Assembly (NCBI GenBank): GCA_001724265.1
Contig: MEDY01000121.1
Coordinates: 1-64,000 of the forward strand
Length of the DNA stretch: 64,000 nucleotides
Direction: 5' to 3'
Source: Rhizaria sp. SCN 62-66
Lineage: Eukaryota > Rhizaria, unplaced
Shown piece by piece: positions 36,836-48,600 of the stretch. The notes beneath the pieces were generated by a model. The model had not been told where the DNA came from and did not search any database. It saw only the letters and a list, made by a program, of their open reading frames with translations. The position numbers were made by a program, and so were the translations under genes. Position 1 is the first letter of the stretch. Every line of letters begins with the position of its first letter.

Positions 36836-38076
36836 ATGGCTGACGAGCGTCCCAAGACCGCCCTGCTCGACCCTGTCGACCTCAACGGTACGCAACACAA
36901 CTTTTCTTGTCCTGTTCCCAGCCTCCTCCCACCGCTGCCCTTGTCACCAGCCATCCCTCACCTTCGATATACCTGCCTCCCCCTGTTACCTGCGCTTTGC
37001 ATAGGCATTCACGCGGTGACTCCGCGCATCTACGGCGGCGGCTTCGGCAAGTCTGACCGTTTCCGCAGCTCCGGTCCCGTTGCTTCACCCGGCCCCGTGT
37101 ACCTGGTGCCCTCGCTCATGGACACCCAGCACGTGCAGACCAACATCTACCGCCAGGACGCCGCGCCCGCGCTCTCCCGCGCCGCCACGGCGACCTCCTC
37201 CACAGGCTCCCCGCCCCGCGTTTCCGCCCGCACCCGCAGCGCCTGGCTCATGGGCAGCACCATCGACGTACGTGTTCGATCGCCAACAATGCACCGACTA
37301 AACAGAATCTATCTCGATAAGATAGCGCTCAATCAATGCTATACCTCGTTTTCTAACGATTTTTGTATTATAATATTGTTTTTCTAAGATGCATGCGTAA
37401 ATTCACGCGATATGCCTTTATATTCACGTGTAACCTTACCTTGATCGCTCACTCTCTCGTCATACTCTCTCATGTTCTCGTATCTCGCCCATCTCAGGAC
37501 ATTGCGCACTACAAAGCCGAAGCGAACATGCACGGCCCCGCGACATACCTCCCCTCGATTGACCAGGTCCGCCCGGCCGCGCCCCGCACCGCGATCGACC
37601 ACGCCAAGCGCTTCGGCCCCGGCGTGTCCCCGGGCACCGAATCCCGTAACCTCTGCCTCCACTCCCCGGGGCCCAAATACCTGCCTCAGCTTTCCACGGC
37701 CGAGCTCAAGGGCGCGACCCCGCCCGCGTACTCGTTCCGCTCGGCCAACTCGCTGGCGGACCGCTCCAAGTTCATTGCAGGCCACATCAAGCAGGGCTAC
37801 TACTACTCGGCCGAGTGCGCAACGCGCAACTCCTTCTCCCAGGGCTCAGGCCAGGCCGAGAAGGGCGAGGCGCTCACGCAGACTACGGCGCCGCGGCCCG
37901 TCTGGGGCAAGGCCGACCGCTTCCGCACGCAGAACAAGATCTTTAACTCCCGCCGTCTGGCCAAGATCGAGAACTACGGCGTCCATTCGCCCGGTCCCGC
38001 GTACCGCCCGATGAACTACGAGATCCAGCCGCCGCAGCGCGTCGCCGTCGCCGCGCCCGGCAAGTGGATCCCGTAA
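36836..38076 (+). CDS. SHIPPO/STPGR-repeat (ODF3-like) flagellar protein
   Basis: Seen: exons 36836-36887, 37005-37267 and 37498-38076, ending in TAA, give 297 residues. Four Pro-Gly repeats are visible: SPGPVYLVP, HGPATYLPS, SPGPKYLPQL and SPGPAYRPM. A paired element also recurs, GKSDRFRSSG near the start and GKADRFRTQN near the end. Known: proteins with sperm-tail PG-rich (SHIPPO) repeats, such as ODF3/CIMAP, associate with axonemal microtubules. The gene is divergent from katanin p80 (1.15-kb spacer) and in the same region as a tubulin glutamylase gene, consistent with an organism that builds flagella. The exact orthologue within the repeat family is not resolvable by eye. Confidence 0.88.
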
Positions 38077-39602
38077 ACGCGCCGAGCTTGGCCCGCCACG
38101 CCATGCGAAAGCAGGAGGGCGATCGGTACTCCCGCTCAGCCGCTACATGCTGTGCGATCGACAAACCGCTACATGCCGTCGCTGACGTGTGTCCAGCACG
38201 CAATTGCAAGTGTTATGTGGGCGTTGACTTGAATTCCCGTGTTTTTCGTGTATTTCTCATTCATTCAATCAAAAGTGTTTTTGCTTTGATGTTTTAGCTT
38301 GCTTATTTTCCTAGTTCTTAAACGTTTTTTGCTTGACGTTTTTATGCTCTGTCGTTGTTCTGTCTTCGCTTTTGTTTTTTTTGCCGTTTGTTTTCCTCGC
38401 ATTGGTTTGAAAGATTACATGTAGAATGGATCCTGGTCAGTCAAAATAACTAGTAACGCAATTGTGCATCGTAAAATACTCCCCGTTCCACTCACAAACC
38501 ACCAATAAATGCACTTTCCCATTTCAATCTAACCAGTAAGAAAATCATTGTCACTCCTGGTGATCGCAGCCGACAATCTTGTTGCAGCAATAGTGAGAGC
38601 AAATGCACATCTAGAATCATTCGGAGGACAACAAGCGTGACAGTTGTCGCGTCGTTTGCTAACCAGTCATGCTCACGATGAGAACAAGTTGATGCTACAC
38701 ACTCAAATCACATAATTGTGGCCTGAAGTCTGAATAAAAGGCACTTCTTGACTTACAGTCACGTTTTGCACTTATTCTTTATTAATTCTCTGCTCTCATA
38801 CATTAGCTGTCATATTAATCGACTTTTGTGATTTTCTCACCTTTCGAAACAACTTTCATTTTGGGCGATCGATTTCTTTAACGTCTAAAACTATTTCAAC
38901 ATCTAGTAAGGGATGAAAAATCCAAAAAATCATTTAAAAAAATCATAAGAATGTTGTTTATTGGTCATAACAAAAAATCAACACCTAACCTGATAATTTC
39001 AATACATATCTGATAAGTTTCATTCACATGCCACGCCACACGCAAAGGCGAAACATCACATTACTACGGAATAGGTCATCGTGAGGACGAGAATCAAATT
39101 GTTTTCTGGATGTATGAACGTTTATCAGTATTTGTAATGTCGTACACTTTCGTCAAAAAGAGATATGGTCTCGTCAGCACAGATCGTTAGAACTTATGAT
39201 CAATTGCAAACGACTAAAAAGACACATATCATCCATCCATAGACACGTAGAAAGCAAAAAGCATATCCATATCTTAATAGAGACGCGACAGCAACCTAAA
39301 AACAAAAACACGCATGGTATATAAACTTCTCCCTGCAATGTTTTCTTTCAGTGTTACTCTAAGTCAGAGTCTCAAGTTCTTTTCTCTACAACATTTTCAA
39401 CAATGAAAACAAATCTTCTTTCATTTTCTGTTCAACAAAACAAAAGCAGCAGTATATCTAAACACATTTAACAATACAAAATCAACACAAACAACAACAA
39501 AAATAACCCTGGAAAGCAACAACGTTTGTTGATGCTCGCTCAGCCAGCCAGTCAGCCATCCAGTCCGTCCGTCCGTCCGTCCGTCCGTTTGACCGGTCAA
39601 GC
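38077..39602. other. Long AT-rich convergent intergenic region
   Basis: About 1.5 kb between the 3' ends of the SHIPPO-repeat gene and SEC31. AATAAA occurs near 38503 and 38733. No coding frame, tRNA or other structured RNA is recognised. A GTCC microsatellite lies at the right end. Confidence 0.5.
39537..39588. repeat. GTCC tetranucleotide microsatellite
   Basis: Imperfect CAGC/CAGT units pass into about six perfect GTCC units (39563-39588), just beyond the SEC31 stop codon, so in its 3' UTR. Confidence 0.88.
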
Positions 39603-40405
39603 TCACTGTCCCTGGAGCTTGCGCGCGGCGGCGAGCATGGCCTTGAGGGCGGCAAGCCACTTCTGGTTCCCGTCGATGTGGTTGCGGATCAAGTTGCCTA
39701 CGTGGGCGTTGGCGCCGGCGTAGTTATATTGTGCGGTGGCCTGCGCGGCGGCCACGACCTCGGCGCGGGCCTCAGGCGCGAGCGCCATAATGCGCGGGAA
39801 GAGCGCGCCCAGCCCGGCGCGGTGGTGCGGCATCTGGCGCGCCTCGGCCTGCGTCGCCGGGTTGGCCCCCAGCGCGCCCTCCAGGTTCGTCGCCAGACCC
39901 TCGAACGCAGCCTTGACGTGCTGCGCCTCGGCGTCCAGCTCCACCACGGCGGGCGCCATCGCGGGCACGGGCGTGGGCGCCGCGGCGGGCGCGGGCGGCA
40001 GGTGGCCAGTCAGCCCGGCGCCCGCGGCGGTCGCGGCGGCGGGGGCGGGCGCGAAGCCCGTGGGGGCCGGTCCAGACGCGGGGGCGAACGACGACATCGT
40101 CGGGCCCTGCTGTTGCTGCGGCTGGTACTGCGGGGGCGCGGCGGCGGCGGCGGGCGCGGGGGCCATGGAACCGACGGGGGGGCCCGAACGGCCGCTGCCG
40201 AAGTTGCTCAGCACAGGCGACACCGCCGCCTGCTGCTGCTGCTGCTGGGGCTGGGCGCCGTAGGGACCGGCGGGGGCGCCGTAGGAAGCCTGCTGCGGCG
40301 CGCCGTAGGGGCCGGGGGCGGGCGCGGCGGCGGCGGCGGGGGCCGGAGCCATGAAACCGACGGGGGCGCTGCGGCCGGCGACGTTGGCAGAGGCGGGGGC
40401 GCCGA

Positions 40406-40440
<35 letters not shown>

Positions 40441-43400
40441 GGGGGCTGGCCGTAAGGGGAGTAGTTCTGCTGCGGCTGCTGCTGGGGCTGGGCGGGCGCG
40501 TAGGGGTTCTGGTTCGGGTTGTAAGCACCGGGGTAGCCGCCGCCATACTGCTGCTGTTGCTGCTGAGCCTGGGCCTGGGCCTGGGCCTGGGCCTGGGCCT
40601 GGGCCTGGGCCTGGGCCTGAGCCTGAGCCTGAGCCTGGGCCTGAGCAGCTGCGGCAGCCTGGGCCTGGGCCTGCTGCTGCTGCCACTGCTGCTGCTGCAG
40701 GGCAAGCGCCTGCGCCTGAGCTGCGGCCTGCGCCTGAGCCTGAGCGGCGGCCGCGGCGGCGGCAGCCTGAGCCTGCGCCTGCGCCTGAGCGGCGGCCTGC
40801 GCTGCCTGCGCCTGAGCCAGCGCCTGCGCGCGCGCGTGCGCCTCGGCGGCGGCGGCGGCTTCGGCGGCGGCGCGCTGCTGCTGCTCGTAGGCGAGGCGCT
40901 GCTGCTCGCGCTGATACCAGCGGCCGTCGATGCCGACCTCGACGGGCTGGAACGGGAACGGCGGCTGGGGGTAGTACTGAACGAACTGGCCCTTGACCTC
41001 GTTGGTCTGCGCCATGAACAGGCGGTCGGCCAGGATCGCCAGCGCGTGGTCGGACGCGGGAGCCACCGTCGACACGACGCCCTCCTGGACCTAAGGAGGG
41101 ACACGGTTGCGATAGAAAACAAAAAACCAGAACAGAGATTATAGTGAGAGAGTCAGCGATTGCATCTCAGAATTGTAAGAAATGAAGTGAATTAATATGG
41201 GTGAGAATGCCATTAAGTCGCTTGATTATTAATATTATTTCGATTTCGATTGCGTATGATAGGCGCGAGATATTTCGCAATTTGCGCGTGGCCCGTACCT
41301 GACGAAGGCACTGGAGGAAGTGCAGCGCGGCGGGGAGCGCGCCCTGCGAGGCCAGCAGCCCGACATACTCGGCGTACACACCCGACAGCAGCGAGGAGCG
41401 CAGCTGGCCGGGGAACGTGCGCACGAACGCCGTGACCTTCTCGATCGTCGCATGAAGGTCCTGCGAGTTGGAGCTGGAGCCAGCAGCGCCAGAGTGACCG
41501 GCGCTGGCGCCGGCATCCTTGCGCTCCTCACCGGCGCCGGCGCCGGCGCGCGCGGCGAAGGGCCCGTTGGCGAGCGCGGGGACGGTGGTGAGCAGAGTGA
41601 TGACGGCGTCGACGTTGCCGCACGACATGGCGACTACGAGTGCGGGCAGCGCGAACGGCGACTGCGCGCCGTGGGCGCCCGCGGCAGCGCTGGAGCCAGA
41701 GCCGGTCGAGGGCGCCGAGGCGGCGGCGTGCTGCGAGTGCGCGCGCTGGAGCTTCGCGCACAGGGCCTCGGCGAAGGGCACGAAGCCACCCTAGAAACGT
41801 GAGATAAAATGCAGGAGTAAGCAACGGGTTGAGTGGAGTCAAAAGACAAAACGACATATTGCGAGATAGAATGCGAGATCTAACGCGAGATAATAAAAAA
41901 ATACGTTCCACGTGAATTAAAAAAACAAATTATTATCTAGTTTGTCTAGTTTATACGATGAACGAAACTATTAAAGCAAGAGAGGAGTGAAGGAAGTCGT
42001 ACCTGGGGGGGCGCGTAGGAGAGAATGAGCGCGAGCGTCTGGCGCCAGTCCTCGGGCCGGCTGCCGTCAACCATGCGGCCCAGGTCCGAGTCCAGCACGC
42101 CGGGCACGACGTCGCGGAAGAAGGCCTGGCCGTGCGCGCTGAGGTACTTGTGTTTGGCCTGCGCCCACAGCTCGGCGCCGCCGCGCGACGCGAGCAAGAT
42201 GGCGTCGGCGGGGCGGTTGGCCTCGAAGCACAGCGCAACGGCGCGGTCAAACTGGCCCAGCACCACGGCCTTGCGGATCGCGTCGTCGAGCGAGCTGTCG
42301 ACCAGCGCACTGGCGGACACGGGGGTAACGAGCAGGCCCTGGCTGTTGCGCTTGGGCTCGGCGGCCTGGCGGGCCGCGGCGGCCTTGGCCTCGGCGTCGG
42401 CGGCGGCGCGGGCGTCCGCCTCGGCCTTGGCCTTCGCGGCGGCCTCAGCGGCGGCCTTGGCCTCGGCGTCAGCCTTGGCCTTGGCCTCAGCAGCAGCCTG
42501 AGCAGCCTGCTCCTAAAGATGCGGAAGAAAAAATGAAACATAAGAGAAAGTCAGATTGAAATGAAAAAAATATTATTTTCATCGAAAAACAATAAACTAG
42601 CATATATTGATTGTTTTTGAAATTTAAGAGATCATATCATTGTCATTTTGCGTCGTATATAGCTGAAACGTACCTGAGGAGAGAGGGAGAGGCCGCCGAA
42701 GAGGTCCTCGGCGCTGGCGGCGCCGCCCAGCAGCGAGTCCAGGTCAAAATCGGACCCGCCGGCTGCAGCAGCGGCGGCAGGGGCCGCACTACTGACGCTC
42801 TCAGTCGCACCGCCGTTGTCGGGGACACTGATGTTGCTGTTGTTGTTGCTCAGCGCGTCGGCAAGCGAAGGCAGCGCGTTGCCGGAGTCCGGGCCGTAGC
42901 CGAGCTCGGCGAGCAGCGCGGGCGTGAGCCCCTCAATCCCGTGGCCCAGCAGCGCCATGACGCGCCATTGCTGCGCCTCGGTTTTGTCCCCCGCGGCCTC
43001 GGCGGCGGCCAGACGAGCGCGGACGAGTCCGGCCCAGTCGCCGCTCGCCAGGTATGACTGGAAGACATTCGACAGCGCCAGCACGGCCGCGTCGGCCGAC
43101 ATCGAGTCGATGAAAAGCTTGGGGGCCTTGTTCTGGATGCACGCCGCGTCCTTGAAGGCGGCGACGGAGCCCTTCTTGGCGGCGGCCGCAGCGGCGGCGG
43201 CGGCCGCCTGCGGAGACGCGGCAGTCGCGGCGGGGGCCACGGTAGTGTTGTCGCGGCCGAACGAGACGATCTTGCCGCCGAAGCCGAAGGTGACGCCGGC
43301 TTTGCGGGCCAGCCACGAGGGCACGTGCGACTTGCCAGTGTTGTGGTACGACTCGATCGTCACCTAAAATGGAACAAATGGAACAATCAATGCAAAAGAA

Positions 43401-45001
43401 AGGATATGATTCGTGAGATATTTGTTTTAGAAATAAGTTACTGTCCAAAATCGCGAGATCAGTGATATTGCAGCGGGATATACGCATCAAAACATCCATG
43501 TTTTTTTTGTTACTTGAGCCTCACGTCACACGTCATGTCCCAGTCAGTATCTTCTCTCTGTGTGTTCGAAACAGCAGCAGCTACACGTACCTTGTTGTCG
43601 TAGGAGGACGACGCGGCCATGCCGGGCGTGTGGGGAGACCAGCGGACGTCGAAGCGCACATCCTGGTGGTCCTGCGAGTGCAGCAGCGCGCCGGACGAGG
43701 CGGACCAGAGACACGTCTTCTTGTCCTCGCCGGCTGAGAGGAGGACTTCGCGGTCAAACGGGGACCAGGCCAGCGACAGGATCGACGCGGAGTGGCCGCC
43801 CTGTGGCAGATAGCAAGATAAAACAAAAGCGTGGAAAGCGACGAGTTATAATAAAACATGTTGGTAAATCAATATAAGACACTTCCAGCAACATTATATT
43901 TCAAAGATACAGCTAAACGCAAGGATAAAGCGCCACTCAGTGCAACGTAAACCACGTTTGCATCTCTACATATCGATAATCACAGCGAGCATGAACATTA
44001 CATACCTGGAGCTTGTGCATAGGCTTCATGGCGTTGCGCAGGTCCCAGATCTCGGCGACCGGCGAGCCGAAGTAACTAACGCCGAAGACAACGTCGTCGC
44101 CGCAGACGAGGCCGCTGGTGCGCTGCGCGACGTGGCTCGAGGGACGGAAGGTCGCGATGGAGCGTTTCTGGCGCAGGTCCCAGATAGTCGTCTCGCCGGC
44201 GTCGGTGGAGGACGCCAGCAGCTGCAGCACCAGGGGATGCCAGGCAACCTGGCGCACGGCCGCGGGGGAGGCCTTGCCGCCCGCGGCGGGGCGCGTGGCC
44301 TTGGGCTCGGCCACGTTGCTGAGATCCCACACCATGACCTCGCCGTCGCTGCCGCCCGAGGCCAGCAGCGTCGTGTGGCTGGGGTGGAACTCGATTGCGT
44401 TGACGGCGCCCTTGTGCAGGTCTGCGCGCGCGAGGGGCTGGGCCGTCGCGCCCGCGGGGGTGGACGCCTTGAGGATGGCGTCGGCGGACCAGAGGTTAAG
44501 GCAGCCGTCGACCATGCCGCCCGCGATGAGGCCGAGCGGGCCGTGAGTGGTGGACGTGCCCCAGGCGATGGAGCTGAAGGCGTCCTTGACAGTGACCTGG
44601 CCCAGCAGGCGCGGCGTCGGGGAGGAAGTGCCCGAGACGGCGTCGTAGATCTCGAGTGCGGACTTGGTCTCCAGGGACGTGACGTCGATCTGGCCAGAGA
44701 TCATGCCTGCGGACGGGCAGCAGGGCACGCAAAAGCGACGGGATTAGGCGAAAAAAGAGTGAAGGGACAAGGAGGAATCAGAGGAGAAGATAAAAGAGTG
44801 AGTGCAAGAAAAGACAACGAAAAGTGGGAGTCACGTATGGAAATGATGTGACAAAGAAAACTTTGAGAATGGCGAAGAGTAATGAGTGTGAAACGAAGAT
44901 CGCACGGGTGTAGGAGGAAACGTACCGCAAGCAAAGACCGTCTTCTGAGACGATTGGGGGCACCAGGCCACCCTACCAGCGCGATCAATCTGCTTGAGCA
45001 T
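39603..45001 (-). CDS. SEC31: SEC31, COPII outer-coat protein
   Basis: Seen: seven exons, 45001-44926, 44706-44006, 43800-43591, 43363-42674, 42512-42003, 41790-41299 and 41090-39603, all phases consistent, ending in TGA: 1,388 residues. The start MLKQIDRAGRVAWCP matches SEC31 N-termini (MKLKEVDRTAMQAWSP in animals). The WD40 propeller covers about residues 1-330 (LEIYDAV, LLASGGSDGEVMVWDL, LVLQLLASSTDAGETTIWDL, ILSLAWSPFDREVLLSAGED, DVRFDVRWSPHTPGM), followed by FGFGGKIVSF and the ACE1-type helical region (ALVDSSLDDAIRKAVVLGQF). A Pro/Gln/Ala-rich segment precedes the C-terminal helical domain. Known: SEC13-SEC31 forms the outer cage of COPII vesicles leaving the ER. Odd: polyQ and a long Gln-Ala dipeptide repeat near 40410-40690 replace the usual Pro-rich linker. 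Donors include the one GTATGT in the window (44005). Confidence 0.95.
40408..40439 (-). repeat. PolyQ-encoding CAG repeat in SEC31
   Basis: Uninterrupted CTG units on the plus strand, CAG on the coding strand, encoding about ten Gln residues. Confidence 0.92.
40565..40642 (-). repeat. Gln-Ala hexanucleotide repeat in SEC31
   Basis: About twelve copies of GCCTGG or GCCTGA on the plus strand, encoding a Gln-Ala dipeptide array in the linker before the SEC31 C-terminal domain. The near-perfect DNA repeat suggests recent slippage expansion. Confidence 0.92.
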
Positions 45002-45623
45002 GAACGCGTGTCTACAAGCACAAACGCAATGTTGAGAAGTCAAAAGCAGAGCGAAGCAAGTTAGTGGGGAGTGAGGAGGAAGACTGATCTGACGTGGTGC
45101 GTCAGCAGAAGGCGAGTGCTGGGTCATGCGAACAATGACGCGGATACACGCGACCATTTTGCTCTCTTGCAAAATTTCAGCAATAAAGCGAAAAACAAAA
45201 CGAAGCGTTCTCCACGCACAGGATATCACTTTCGAAATAAACTGACTTTGATCCCAAATCTCCCCATCTCAACTTTCACTCACATCCCAACACAACCAAG
45301 CAGAGAGTGAGCGATTTCGATTCGACTCGCCCAAAGACAGCCAGCCGATCCAGTCTGGCTCAGTCGTTGATCAGACTGGCTGACCGAGCCCACGGGAAAA
45401 TCAAGCCGCCCACTCGCAACCCCCGAGGCGAATCAGAATCAGCAGAGCTGCGGGTGATTTGTTCGCGGAAATCAAATTAGGCATTTATTTTTGCATGGTC
45501 TCGTTCACTTTGTAGCTAACTTATATCTTCATACCCGCTATATTCACACCTGTGTGTTATTCGCCTGCGATTTTAGTGCGACTGGAGTGACGCTCTGTCG
45601 ATACACTTCTGCCCCTCTAAACT
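45002..45623. promoter_or_regulatory. Divergent intergenic region, SEC31 and USP7-like gene
   Basis: Non-coding sequence between two outward-facing starts. An inverted pair around 45342-45390 (CAGTCTGGCTCAGTC and GACTGGCTGACC-like arms) could form a hairpin. No gene is seen. Confidence 0.45.
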
Positions 45624-48600
45624 ATGCCTTCTGACTCCAAGGTAAAGGCTACCAAGGCCGCGGCTGCTGCCAAGCACGCCGCACGCACCGATTCCCCCGC
45701 TGCAGGCCCCACCACGCCCCAGACCACTGCTAACAACAACCCCGAGGGTGCCGCGTCCGCTGCTGCCACTGGAGCTGCCACCGCCGCTGCTCTGGCCCCC
45801 GCCCCCGCCGCGGCCGCTGCGCCCGTCGCTCTGTCCCCCGCGTCCTCGGCCCGCTCCACCCCGCTGGGCCCCGATCCGGCGGCAGGCGAGGGCCACGGCG
45901 CGCCCGCGTCGCCCACGACGTCGTGCTCCTCGTCGCCGCGCCTGTCGGCGGGCGGCAAGCCCGTGAACGGTGCCGCGTCCGCTGCTGCGGGCGGGCCCAG
46001 CGCGCTCGCGCTCGCAACGTCTTCGGCTGACGACACCATCACGGCCGTGGATGAGTACGGCTGGGAAGATATCGAAGAGCCAGAGCTCTGTCTCGAGGCA
46101 CTCGCATGTACGTCGCTACTCCGCTAAGTCATCGCTCACCGAACCCTTTCGCGCTCTCATCATCGGGGCGACGCACCCCGATCGATCTTCCTTTCCAGCT
46201 CCTTGCTACTCTTTGCAATATCAGTTTATCAGCGTGACATGAGTAGCCAACGGCATGTATTTGCTATTCATAGTTATATTTTCTCACCTATTCGTTCGAT
46301 TCCACGTAAATATTTTCCCCCAAATTCTCTCCTCGCATCTCCCCCACCCGCACCTCCGTCGCCCTCTCGTTCAACACACTTCTTGCCTCCGACCATGCTC
46401 TTCCCCCCCACCCACAGCCAACGCTTTGCACTCGCACCGACTGGACCGGTCGGCGTCGGTCCGCTGGCGCACCACGGGCGAATGCCGCACCGTGCTCACT
46501 CTGCGCGACTTCTCCTCGAAGGCGCACGCCATGAAGCGCTGCTACATGGGCCGCTCCTTCGCCTGGGCCGGGTACAAGTGGCGCGTCTTCTGCTTCCCCA
46601 AGGGCAACGGCTGCGACTACCTCTCCGTCTTCCTCGAAGCCTGCGACATGCCGCGCGCGGCCCCCGGCGCTGCGCCGCGGCCGCCGCACTATTCTGCGCT
46701 GCGCACGTCGTTCCGCGTCCACTTCAAGTTCACGCTGCTGCACCCGACCGACTACACGCAATCGGTATCGTGCCACGGCGCGCACCGCTTCTCCTGCCGC
46801 GAGAACGACCGCGGCTTCAACCGCTTCGTCCCGCTCAAGCGCCTCTCCACGTTCGTTGAGTCGGACACGCTCGTGCTCGGCGTCCAGCTCGCTGCCAGCG
46901 CGTCTTACGCGTCCCTCACCAACGCCATGTCGCTCTGCTCGCCCATCGCCATCTCGACCGCTGCGGCGGCCGCGGGCGGCAACGGCGCGCTGTCATCGTC
47001 GACGTCGTCTTCATCGCTGGTCTCATCGGACATCTTCGACTCGACCGAGTGCGTCGAGGTCGTTGTCTACACCGAGACGGACATGGTTCTGGCCGCCGCC
47101 CATGTCGCCGCCACCTACGCCGCCGCCTCGGGCGTTCCCATCACGGCCGCCGGCACCTGTGCGCTGCCGCTGCCCGCGCTGCCGCTGCCACTTACGGCCG
47201 CGCAGGCCTCGGCCGTCGCCGCACTCACCCACAACAGCAAGTCCTCGCCCCCCAGCTCCGTGAGCGCCACCTCAAGCAGCTCTAGCAGCTCGACTCTGGT
47301 CGACGCCAGCTCGAGTTCGAACGGTTCCAGCGCGCCAAGCTGCCAGGCAGCCGCCAACGCGCTGGCTCTGCTGGCCACGGTCTCGCCCAACTGCCCGGAC
47401 GTGGCGATCGCCGCCGCCGCCGTGGCCGCCGCCGCCGCGTCCGGCGGCCTGGGCCCGCTCCCGCCCGCCGTCGCCGCCGCCGCCGCGTCCGGCGCCGCCG
47501 CCGCGCTGGCCGCGAACGCGCTGACGAGCGGCAGCGGCAGCGCTGCGGCTGCGGCGGCTGCCGCGGCCACAGACACCGGCGCGCGCCGCCGGCGGTTCGT
47601 GGCGCCGCGCGACGAGACGCTCGCGCGATGGGCGCGCACTGTGGCGGCCAAGGAGCTGGGCGTCCCGCCGCGCCGGCAGCAGTTCTGGCACCTGACCCTG
47701 CGCGAGAACGGCACCGTGCGGCCCAACACGATGGTGCTGGGCACCGCGGCGCCGGTGTTGTCGGCCGCGGGCGGCGGCGCGGCGCACCACTCTCAGCACG
47801 GGCTGGGCGGCGCGCTGTCCCACGCGCTCACGGCCGCAACCACGCCGGGCGTCTCGCCCGCGGCCGCCGCGGCGCTCTCGCCGCTCACGCTCTTCCAGCT
47901 CCACCTCGCCTGCGCCAACGTCAAGCTGTGCCAGCTCGTGCGGCCGCTGGAGCGGCCAGACGCGCAGTCGCACCTGACCATCTATCTTTACCTGCGCGAC
48001 ACAATCGCAGATGACTACAGCTACTTCAAGCTCGACCGGCCGCTCGCGCTGCCCAACAACAGCGCCGGCGCCAGCGCCAACGGGAGCAAGGCTGGTGCTG
48101 GCGCTGCTGCTGCATCTAAGGGCTCCGGGGTCAAGGCCCGCGCTAAGGGCGCAACGGCTAAGGGTGGTGCCCTCAAGGCGCCGTGTGAGGGCGATGGGGG
48201 GCTCACGCAGGGCCAGCGCCGTGCGCGCAAGCTGGCGCTGGCCATGGCCGCCACGGGCGCGAACAGCGGCGGCGAGTCCAAGGGTATCGAGTCGAAGGGC
48301 GGTGAGTCTAAGGGCAAGGGCGCGCGCCGTGCGCTCAAGGAGGGCCTCAAGCCCCCCGGCTCCGACTCTGAGCACGACGATGGCCACGAGGACGACGACG
48401 AGGACGACGAGGAGGACATTGCCGATGATCGCGCCGACGACGACAGCGGTCTTCTGAGCGATGTCGACGAGGACGACCTGGACGCCGACGACGTGGACGA
48501 CGACGGCATGGACGGCGAGTGCTATGCCGGCGACGGCGACGAAGACTACGACGACTGCGTCCACCACAGCGACTCCACCGGCAGCGGCAGCAACGATGAC

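Noticed and set aside
40560-40645. CRISPR-like regularly spaced repeat
   Set aside because: It is a pure in-frame hexanucleotide repeat in a eukaryotic coding exon, without spacers.
39678-41144. 488-codon plus-strand open frame opposite SEC31, Gly/Leu/Arg-rich
   Set aside because: Antisense shadow of the Gln-Ala-rich SEC31 exon; no recognisable motif.
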